This document shows positions 1 through 4,491 of a DNA stretch of 5,075 nt, piece after piece. Both the position numbers and the translations under genes were made by a program. This DNA is from Candidatus Aenigmatarchaeota archaeon. Lineage in GTDB: Archaea; Aenigmatarchaeota; Aenigmatarchaeia; QMZP01. The stretch is from the NCBI GenBank assembly GCA_003663415.1, contig QMZY01000076.1:1-5075 (forward strand), given 5' to 3'. Below the pieces are notes generated by a model that worked only from the letters and a program-made list of their open reading frames with translations, searched no databases and had not been told where the DNA came from. Each line of letters begins with the position of its first letter. The stretch's first letter is position 1.

Positions 1-1
1 G

Positions 2-574
2 ATAGTAAAGATTGATGAAATAACTTTGAATCTTCCGAAAGAGTTTTCTGAAAATTTTGATATAACAGATTGTACATTTGAAAAAACACAGCAAAACAAC
101 CGTATTGTATGGAAAGGTTTGCCAGAAAACACAAGAACACTTCACTGCAGGTTTAGACCGAAACAAGGAAGCAATCTTCTCAAAGGTGCTCCGAGTAAAA
201 CATTTATAGTGACTGCATATGCAAAATACACATTTATCCATACAGAAACAAAATCAAGCAAACTTGAGTTCGGCGGGGTTTGCTGCAGCGATGAGGATTG
301 TCTGAAGGGACAGAAATGCAAAGATGGTGTCTGTGTGTATGAAGAAGAGGGTATTTCTACAAATAATTTGGTATTTGGCTCGTCTGATTATTGTGAAAAG
401 AAAATACAATACAGGCACGAAAAATGTAAGCGGGGAGAAGGGGGTTGTAGGAAGAATGAAGAATGTGCCGATTGGATTGGTCCAAAAGGGTCGAAAGATA
501 GTTTAGAATGTGTACATATTCCTAAACTTGGAAAAAGCCTTTGTTGTTATAAAATTACTGATAAAAAAAAATAA
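2..574 (+). CDS. Cysteine-rich, probably extracytoplasmic protein, C-terminal part (5'-truncated)
   Basis: The reading frame is open to the left edge and ends at TAA 572-574, giving 190 visible residues. A TTG at 26-28 could be taken as the start, but the coding-like sequence continues upstream of it without a stop, so I treat the gene as truncated. The first ~80 residues are beta-rich, with two isolated cysteines and no obvious helices, like an Ig-type or other all-beta surface domain. From about residue 92 the protein is cysteine-dense. One cluster reads GVCCSDEDCLKGQKCKDGVC, a spacing seen in small disulfide-knotted modules of secreted proteins. A second cluster near the C terminus ends in a CC pair. 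There are 14 cysteines in total, an even number, which suits disulfide pairing outside the cell. The protein ends in a lysine tail with no visible C-terminal membrane anchor; any signal peptide would lie upstream of the window. The function is unknown, and a surface or adhesion role is inference only. Confidence 0.75.
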   Translation: MVKIDEITLNLPKEFSENFDITDCTFEKTQQNNRIVWKGLPENTRTLHCRFRPKQGSNLLKGAPSKTFIVTAYAKYTFIHTETKSSKLEFGGVCCSDEDCLKGQKCKDGVCVYEEEGISTNNLVFGSSDYCEKKIQYRHEKCKRGEGGCRKNEECADWIGPKGSKDSLECVHIPKLGKSLCCYKITDKKK

Positions 575-624
575 ATCACAATGTATAGAAGTGTTTAAAG
601 ACTTGATGAGGAGGAACAATATTT

Positions 625-638
625 AAAAAAATCAAAAA
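625..638 (-). terminator. Oligo-T terminator for the 299-residue membrane protein gene
   Basis: Read on the minus strand this is five T, GA, then seven T, starting 10 bases after the stop codon of the gene at 648-1547. It is a typical archaeal oligo-T terminator. With the plus-strand T-run beside it, the gap between these convergent genes terminates transcription in both directions. Confidence 0.5.
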
Positions 639-649
639 TTTTATTTTTT
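639..649 (+). terminator. Oligo-T terminator for the cysteine-rich gene
   Basis: TTTT-A-TTTTTT lies 65 bases after the stop of the left-hand gene. Archaeal RNA polymerase terminates at oligo-T runs without needing a hairpin. The run overlaps the last codons of the convergent gene on the other strand. Confidence 0.45.
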
Positions 650-1547
650 AACGTTTTTGGAGTTTGGGTTTTACTTTTGTTTTCCACATCTTTGGAAACT
701 GTCTTTTATGTGTGTGCTTATTGAAAGTATCGGCGATATTATCTGTATAATCTTCCAAAGCGGTTATTCTTTTTCCATAATCTTTAAGGGTTTTTTCAAG
801 TTTGCCCAAGTTTTTTTTCACACCGTTATAAAGGTTTTTGAGGGACCGGATTTCTTTGGTAACGCCAGAAATATATTTTGGGGGTTTTTCAAAGAATTTA
901 CTTTTTTCAACTCGCTTTATTTCTTTTTGAAGATGTGAAAATTCAGTTGATTCCCATTCAATTTCTCCGGGCTTTATTGTTGCTATTTTTCCCGAAGGTA
1001 AAAAACCCTGAAATGTGAACGAGCCAATTTTGCCTACTTGTAAATAGTCTGGTTCTGCATAAATCTCAAGATACTTTTCTGTTTTTCTTGCTGTTACAGG
1101 GTTTCTCAGCATTCCAAATTCCGGGTTATATCTCAGCTCTCTTGCTGCACCTCTTTTTATTTTGATTCTGTTTGTATGATTTTTTCTGAAATTATTCAAA
1201 ATCCTTGCGATTTCCTTTCGGTTCTGTCCAGAAAGTTTAATTAAATATCTCTCTTTTTTCCCGTCTTTCCTTTCAAAATAAGCGTGAAAAGTTATTTCAT
1301 CTGGTATATCATCTCCATAAAGATTCAGTTTATCGACATAATCTGCCTGATCTATATATAACCATTCACCATAGGGTATCATTGATCCTGGAATTTCTTC
1401 TACTGTTACTGTCCTGTTAAGGTTTCGAGACTCGAAATGCTTATATCCAAAATATCCTCCGCTCAGAGCTGCTATGCTGCCTGCTACAATCCCGGCCTTT
1501 AACCATCCTGTTCTTTTTGGTTTATTTATGGAGTCTGTTGCATCCAT
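648..1547 (-). CDS. Single-pass membrane protein with C-terminal coiled coil, function unknown
   Basis: The protein has 299 residues and starts at ATG 1545-1547, which is supported by a good ribosome site (AAAAGGTG, six bases upstream). Residues 1-13 are polar and basic (NKPKR). Residues ~15-35 form one hydrophobic, glycine-rich segment (AGIVAGSIAALSGGYFG) that reads as a membrane anchor. Residues ~45-200 look like a mixed alpha/beta globular domain with alternating strands and several charged loops. Residues ~203-278 are strongly helical with heptad-like leucine, isoleucine and tyrosine spacing, which I read as a coiled coil. The tail is very basic (KMWKTKVKPKLQKR). Basic residues before the anchor favour a cytoplasmic N terminus, but the lysine-rich C-terminal part makes topology uncertain. 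I recognise no family. It is transcribed alone from its own promoter and is divergent from nurA. Confidence 0.8.
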   Translation of the reverse strand: MDATDSINKPKRTGWLKAGIVAGSIAALSGGYFGYKHFESRNLNRTVTVEEIPGSMIPYGEWLYIDQADYVDKLNLYGDDIPDEITFHAYFERKDGKKERYLIKLSGQNRKEIARILNNFRKNHTNRIKIKRGAARELRYNPEFGMLRNPVTARKTEKYLEIYAEPDYLQVGKIGSFTFQGFLPSGKIATIKPGEIEWESTEFSHLQKEIKRVEKSKFFEKPPKYISGVTKEIRSLKNLYNGVKKNLGKLEKTLKDYGKRITALEDYTDNIADTFNKHTHKRQFPKMWKTKVKPKLQKR

Positions 1548-1553
1548 ATTCTA

Positions 1554-1561
1554 CACCTTTT
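1554..1561 (-). promoter_or_regulatory. Shine-Dalgarno site for the 299-residue membrane protein
   Basis: The minus strand reads AAAAGGTG, then six bases, then ATG at 1547. This is the only clear Shine-Dalgarno site in the window. The other genes look leaderless, so this gene is initiated differently from its neighbours. Confidence 0.6.
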
Positions 1562-1581
1562 TATATTCCATATTAACCATA

Positions 1582-1597
1582 AAATATTTAAATATTT
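1582..1597 (-). promoter_or_regulatory. TATA box region of the 299-residue membrane protein, perfect 16-bp palindrome
   Basis: AAATATTTAAATATTT is a perfect palindrome centred between 1589 and 1590. On the minus strand its centre lies about 27 bases before a start site near 1562, which would leave a leader of about 15 bases carrying the Shine-Dalgarno site. This fits archaeal TATA spacing. The symmetry would also permit binding in the other orientation. Confidence 0.55.
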
Positions 1598-1700
1598 GTA
1601 CCACCAAAAAGTGGGACATTGTTTCTGAGATAAAACAAAGAGATAAGCACCAATATCCCATCAGAACGTTTATGCACAAAAAACGGACAGAACAGTATAT

Positions 1701-1768
1701 CTGAGAACACGCGCAAGAGTTTTGTGTTATCAGGCAACTGCTTGTAAGAACACGGAACCCGCGTTCAG
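1701..1768 (+). ncRNA. Candidate structured RNA (unassigned)
   Basis: A ten-pair helix forms between 1719-1728 (GTTTTGTGTT) and 1749-1758 (AACACGGAAC), with two G-U pairs at 1722/1755 and 1723/1754. These pairs hold only if the plus strand is the RNA; on the minus strand they become A-C mismatches. Inside the loop, CAG 1731-1733 and CTG 1738-1740 close a GCAA loop of GNRA type. Outside, an interrupted helix joins 1701-1704 to 1765-1768, 1707-1708 to 1763-1764 and 1711-1713 to 1760-1762. CAAG 1714-1717 could also pair with CTTG 1741-1744 as a pseudoknot. The stretch is richer in G and C than its surroundings. A weak TATA-like TTTATG at 1669-1674 would place a start near 1697. No known RNA family is recognised, and folds of this size also occur by chance. 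Confidence 0.3.
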
Positions 1769-1822
1769 GGGTTTATTGGTTATGTTGATGAATAATTAGA
1801 ATGCCCGGTCTATATACTAACA

Positions 1823-1830
1823 TTTATAAT
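1823..1830 (+). promoter_or_regulatory. TATA box of nurA
   Basis: TTTATAAT is centred about 25 bases before the ATG at 1851. That spacing puts the transcription start at or next to the start codon, so the mRNA should be leaderless. No Shine-Dalgarno sequence precedes the ATG, in agreement. Confidence 0.6.
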
Positions 1831-1850
1831 CAAAGAATTAAATTAAACTT

Positions 1851-2918
1851 ATGAAGCAGCTTGTTCCAAAAATAAAGGAAATGGCAAATAAGATAAGGGA
1901 AGGTGAAAGAAAAAGAAAAATGTTTGCTGAGTTTTTGAGAGAGATTAACCCAAAAATAAAATTGTTTCATTTTATTAAACCATTAGATTTGGATGATTTA
2001 AAAATAGTAGGAATTGACGGCGGTTTAGCCAAGCGGTCACTTCATGGTTTTGATTGTATTCTGGTAAGGTCTGTCGGTGTTTGTTTTGAATATAAAAAAA
2101 ACAAAGTAAAAACTGTCAGATATTATCCTTCAAAGCTTCCGCCTGTAAAAGCAGACGTTACAGAAGCTTTAAATGATTTAGACTGGGCGTATTATACGTC
2201 TGTTTTCAGGATGTTTTCAGAAGTTGGGACAGCTGTAAAATGCGCAGAAGTGTTTTCACCTGATATAATATTAATGGACGGGTCTATTGTTCCTCACTAT
2301 TCAGACAGACCGTCAAAAACATCGCAGGTTTATGCATTTTACAAAGAGCTTATTGAAAAATATCATAAACTATACAAGGTTTGCAAGGAAAAGGGAATAA
2401 TCCTTGCAGGCGTGATAGAGGATTCGAGAGGAAACAGGTTTTGTGATATAATAAGAAAAGAGATTCTCTCCAGAATAGAGCATCCTTCAAAATCAGAAGC
2501 AGAGAATATTCTTGAAAAAACAAGGGATACAAACCTGCTTTTCTGGGTTTTAAAAAGAGGTGAAAAAACCATAAGTTTCCAATATGCAGAGAACCCTGAC
2601 GAGCATCCTGTTTTGAGGGAGTTTGATAAAGAAATAAGGGAAAAAATACACAGTTTTTATGTAAAAACAGCCGAGCTTGACAGACCAGTAAGAGTGGATT
2701 TTATAAAAAACGGGCAAACAGAAAACAAGATTGCAGGTGTTCTTCTTTCCATTTCAGGTCAACACTCTGGTTACGGTATTCCTGCACCGCTTATAGAAGC
2801 TGACACCATAGCGAAGCTTCCTGAAACAGAAATGGAAATCTTTTATTCACAAATTATGAGGTTTGCAGGAAATCTTCCGGGGCTTATGCGCCTTAGAAGG
2901 GAACAGAGGCCCTTTTAG
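1851..2918 (+). CDS. nurA: NurA-domain nuclease (5'-3' DNA end resection)
   Basis: This 355-residue protein has the landmarks and usual length (about 300-400) of the archaeal NurA family. NurA is a manganese-dependent nuclease that works with the HerA translocase, and with Mre11-Rad50, to resect double-strand breaks. After a helical, lysine-rich N terminus (1-45) comes the first acidic motif GIDGG at 54-58 (D56). A helix with R120 and E124 follows, then the second acidic motif LMDGSI at 141-146 (D143). EDSRGNR at 190-196 resembles the conserved EDSR-type segment. The C-terminal signature is GYGIPAPLIEAD at 307-318, followed by a final helical region. D56, E124 and D143 are the likely metal ligands by position. 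In the usual C-terminal motif (GYPxPLxxAH) the tyrosine and histidine line up here with I310 and D318. The start is supported by the TATA spacing. No herA, mre11 or rad50 is visible in the window. The family call is firm; the activity is inferred. Confidence 0.9.
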   Translation: MKQLVPKIKEMANKIREGERKRKMFAEFLREINPKIKLFHFIKPLDLDDLKIVGIDGGLAKRSLHGFDCILVRSVGVCFEYKKNKVKTVRYYPSKLPPVKADVTEALNDLDWAYYTSVFRMFSEVGTAVKCAEVFSPDIILMDGSIVPHYSDRPSKTSQVYAFYKELIEKYHKLYKVCKEKGIILAGVIEDSRGNRFCDIIRKEILSRIEHPSKSEAENILEKTRDTNLLFWVLKRGEKTISFQYAENPDEHPVLREFDKEIREKIHSFYVKTAELDRPVRVDFIKNGQTENKIAGVLLSISGQHSGYGIPAPLIEADTIAKLPETEMEIFYSQIMRFAGNLPGLMRLRREQRPF

Positions 2919-2931
2919 TTTTCTCCACAGA

Positions 2932-2988
2932 TGCATCAAGGCGGGATAGTGAGGGAGAATGAGTCCCTTTGGAGACCGCCTTGATACA
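2932..2988 (+). ncRNA. Candidate structured RNA, two-level hairpin followed by ACA (H/ACA-like)
   Basis: ATCAAGGCGG at 2935-2944 pairs perfectly with CCGCCTTGAT at 2976-2985, and TG 2932-2933 with CA 2987-2988 extends it past one mismatch. Inside, AGGGA 2952-2956 pairs with TCCCT 2964-2968 (plus G-U 2951/2969) around the loop GAATGAG. This leaves a symmetric internal loop of six or seven bases per side. ACA follows the lower stem directly at 2986-2988, and the upper stem ends 16 bases before it. Archaeal H/ACA guide RNAs have this layout: lower stem, guide pocket, upper stem, then ACA about 14-16 bases from the target uridine. Against it, the upper stem is shorter than usual and the GA/UGA loop is not a clear kink-turn. 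The plus strand is favoured because the minus strand reads GCA there. A hairpin acting in 3' ends of the convergent genes is the main alternative. Confidence 0.4.
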
Positions 2989-3011
2989 CCCTTTGCGGAA
3001 TCCTTTAGAGA

Positions 3012-3812
3012 TTAAAACAATCTTCTTTTCTTTACCTGCAAATAAATTTCTGTCTGGGTTTTGAGAGCAAAAACCTGTGAAATTTCTATACCTATAAGAA
3101 GAATTACTCCTGTTAAAAGGAGCGCAGCTGTGTTTGTTTCAAGTGAAAAAACAAGAGCTGTTAAAATGCCTATTAGACTTGATGCGCCAACTCCTGAGAG
3201 GTTTAATAAAAATAAAAGCAACGGGATTGAAAAGATTCCCACTATAACCAGTGAAACAATTGTTACAAGTATCCAGGCAATAATAACTGTTAATGGTTTT
3301 CTTTTAAATATTTTCAGCGAAGCATTTAGAGCAAGGAAAGTGTCTTTGTTTGTTATTATAAGGTCCTGGAAAACAAAAAAGAAAAGAAGCGAAACTATAA
3401 TAGACAATAACCATCCAACAAGAATCACAAGATTAGAGATAAGAGAAAGTGAAGTAATAACAATAAGTGCGCCTGTTAATGAAAAGAACCTTTCTCTTGA
3501 AACTTCCCAGCTTTTTCCAAAATCTTTTTCTTTATATGACTGATAAACAACTGCTCCGGTAATCCAGAGTCTTAGCAAAACCCAAACACATAAACCAATT
3601 AAAAGAGCCAAAACGTACATAAAAACAGATGAAAAGGCAATAGAAGAGAATGAATAGTTAACAAGCATTGAAGCAAGGGGTATAAGGTTGCCTGAAACAG
3701 AAAACAAAAGAATTGTTAAAAATACAAAATCCAGAATGAAAAACGCACTCCATCTTTTTGGTTGAAGTGAAAATTTTAGTCCTCTTTTTATTGCGCCTGT
3801 GTAATCAACCAT
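3012..3812 (-). CDS. Polytopic integral membrane protein (DUF4013/DUF7847-like), function unknown
   Basis: The protein has 266 residues, most of them hydrophobic, with about six or seven membrane segments: roughly 23-41, 62-85, 112-130, 131-150, 174-193, 194-224 and 228-250. Amphipathic, basic stretches occur at the N terminus (residues 1-20, IKRGLKFSLQPKRW) and between segments. The stretch at 150-172 (DLIITNKDTFLALNASLKIFKRKP) matches the general form of a cytoplasmic loop common in DUF4013, DUF7847 and glycerophosphodiesterase-membrane-domain relatives: an acidic turn, an AL..S helix, then a basic KRKP before the next segment. No catalytic motif is visible. The tail KKRRLF is basic and likely cytoplasmic. 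The gene has its own leaderless-type promoter in the 31-base gap after the upstream gene. A transport or envelope role is possible but not shown, and the family assignment is from memory of the pattern. Confidence 0.8.
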   Translation of the reverse strand: MVDYTGAIKRGLKFSLQPKRWSAFFILDFVFLTILLFSVSGNLIPLASMLVNYSFSSIAFSSVFMYVLALLIGLCVWVLLRLWITGAVVYQSYKEKDFGKSWEVSRERFFSLTGALIVITSLSLISNLVILVGWLLSIIVSLLFFFVFQDLIITNKDTFLALNASLKIFKRKPLTVIIAWILVTIVSLVIVGIFSIPLLLFLLNLSGVGASSLIGILTALVFSLETNTAALLLTGVILLIGIEISQVFALKTQTEIYLQVKKRRLF

Positions 3813-3833
3813 ATTTATAATTGTTTAAAATAA

Positions 3834-3843
3834 CTTATAAACC
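3834..3843 (-). promoter_or_regulatory. TATA box of the polytopic membrane protein gene
   Basis: The minus strand reads GGTTTATAAG, centred about 26 bases before the ATG at 3810-3812. This predicts a leaderless transcript. It lies directly against the stop codon (3844-3846) of the upstream gene on the same strand, so the two genes need not be co-transcribed. Confidence 0.6.
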
Positions 3844-4209
3844 TTAATCTATTTTTTTGCTTTCAATAAGTTTTTCCTCTTCTGAGCTTAAAAGGTTTGA
3901 ACCGAAAAACAACTTTTCCAAAACTTCTGAAACAAAAATCTGTTTTGTTGCTTTCGCGGGGTTGCTTGGCGTGTTTATACTGCAGGCGATTTGTATTCTT
4001 ATAAGGGACATTCTCACTTCCTTTTTTGCTGAAGCAGATAATTTTTTGAATCCATTGATAAGGTCATCAAGAAAAAATATGCATTCTACAGGGTCTTCTA
4101 TAACTCTTAAAAGGTTGTTTGCAAATGTTTCATTTATCTTGAATGTTTCTTTCCATTTCTCTAAATTCCATTTCTTGTTTCCTGTTAGTATTTTTTCAGC
4201 AGAAAACAT
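3844..4209 (-). CDS. Small soluble helical protein, unknown function
   Basis: I choose the ATG at 4207-4209, which gives 121 residues. A TTG at 4222-4224 in the same frame would add five residues (126). The frame stays open to a stop at 4294-4296 with no other start codon. A TATA-like TTTTTATT on the minus strand is centred about 26 bases before the ATG, which favours it. The product is charged and mostly helical, without membrane segments or a signal peptide. It contains a WNLEKWKETFKINETFANNLL stretch, an acidic patch (VIEDPVECIFFLDDLI), a basic helix (KKEVRMSLIRIQIAC) and a charged C terminus (SSEEEKLIESKKID). I recognise no family. The opposite strand is also open over most of this interval, but its translation reads as an antisense shadow. 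It may be the downstream part of a frameshifted gene with the PQQ fragment at 4221-4420. Confidence 0.65.
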   Translation of the reverse strand: MFSAEKILTGNKKWNLEKWKETFKINETFANNLLRVIEDPVECIFFLDDLINGFKKLSASAKKEVRMSLIRIQIACSINTPSNPAKATKQIFVSEVLEKLFFGSNLLSSEEEKLIESKKID

Positions 4210-4220
4210 ACCATCATTAT

Positions 4221-4420
4221 TCAAAAAAGGAAATAAAAAGTTAACGGTTTTTTGGTTCGCTGACTTGTTTCTGGAAACTTGAAAAACATTAGTCTATTGC
4301 CTGGTTTTTTCTGAAACTCCCAAATCAACCAGTCTTCATTTACAGCATACACGTTGCCGTCAAAAGAACCAAAATATATCGTGTTGTTCAAAACCAAAAC
4401 CCCCTGCTGTTACGCTTCAT
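4221..4420 (-). pseudogene. PQQ-type beta-propeller repeat fragment, probably a broken gene
   Basis: On the minus strand the frame between a TAA (4410-4412) and a TGA (4221-4223) encodes NNTIYFGSFDGNVYAVNED followed by WLIWEFQ. This is a clear match to the PQQ/quinoprotein repeat (xxxVYxGSxDGxxYAxxxxxGxxxWxF), one blade of a beta-propeller of the kind common in archaeal surface proteins. Only one blade is present, there is no ATG in this frame, and the ~25 residues after it do not continue the repeat pattern. Upstream in the next frame, ATG 4418-4420 gives MKRNSRG. One extra G in the five-G run (4400-4404) would join that start to the PQQ frame. One extra T in the six-T run at the 3' end (4223-4228) would join the PQQ frame to the orphan protein at 3844-4209. 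So this is either a decayed remnant or one gene split by two small indels or sequencing errors. Confidence 0.55.
4232..4239 (-). promoter_or_regulatory. Possible TATA box of the small soluble protein gene
   Basis: The minus strand reads TTTTTATT, about 26 bases before the ATG at 4209. The sequence is a weaker match than the other boxes in the window, in a T-rich context that could produce it by chance. Confidence 0.35.
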
Positions 4421-4460
4421 CCTGTTCTTTGCCAAAAGTTTTACAATTCACCAGAGCATT

Positions 4461-4468
4461 TATTAAAG
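4461..4468 (+). promoter_or_regulatory. TATA box of gatD
   Basis: TATTAAAG, within TTTATTAAAG, is centred about 27 bases before the ATG at 4492. This predicts a leaderless mRNA. No Shine-Dalgarno sequence lies before the start. Confidence 0.55.
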
Positions 4469-4491
4469 TATAATTCAAATTTTTAATTGAT

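Larger units (their letters stand above)
1548..1850. other. Divergent intergenic region between the 299-residue gene and nurA
   Basis: No convincing protein gene lies in these 303 bases. From the left it holds the ribosome site and TATA palindrome of the minus-strand gene. Next is a short CCAC/GTGG hairpin at 1601-1614, then about 80 bases with nothing I recognise. A GC-richer foldable stretch occupies 1701-1768, and the nurA TATA box is at 1823-1830. The plus strand has an open frame crossing from the left gene to 1704, but it looks like an antisense shadow. Confidence 0.6.

Noticed and set aside
26..28. TTG as the start codon of the left-hand gene
   Set aside because: The frame is open with coding-like residues (IVKIDEIT) back to the window edge, and no promoter or ribosome site precedes the TTG.
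606..626. Tiny reading frame ATGAGGAGG...TAA, with purine-rich AGGAGG
   Set aside because: It encodes only six residues, lies in a convergent terminator gap, and the AGGAGG is followed by no usable start codon.
657..938. Plus-strand open frame opposite the 299-residue gene
   Set aside because: The translation is rich in Phe, Ile and Cys with no domain, as expected for the antisense of a lysine/glutamate-rich coiled coil.
1474..1704. Plus-strand open frame crossing from the 299-residue gene into the intergenic region
   Set aside because: Its first third is antisense to a well-supported start, ribosome site and membrane anchor. It has no promoter of its own and no recognisable domain.
1704..1754. 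Direct repeat AGAACACG at 1704-1711 and 1747-1754
   Set aside because: There are only two copies of eight bases. They are explained as parts of the candidate RNA fold, and they do not flank an insertion.
1785..1791. TTGATGA resembling a box C of a C/D guide RNA
   Set aside because: There is no CTGA (box D) within 60 bases downstream, and the first base is not the usual purine.
3061..3543. Plus-strand open frame opposite the polytopic membrane protein
   Set aside because: It is antisense to clear membrane segments, low in complexity (Thr, Ile, Lys, Arg), and has no start signals.
3857..4282. Plus-strand open frame of 141 residues opposite the small soluble gene
   Set aside because: It is Phe/Ser/Leu-rich as expected for antisense of a Lys/Glu-rich protein, and it has no TATA box at the right spacing. 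The minus-strand frame reads as a normal soluble protein.
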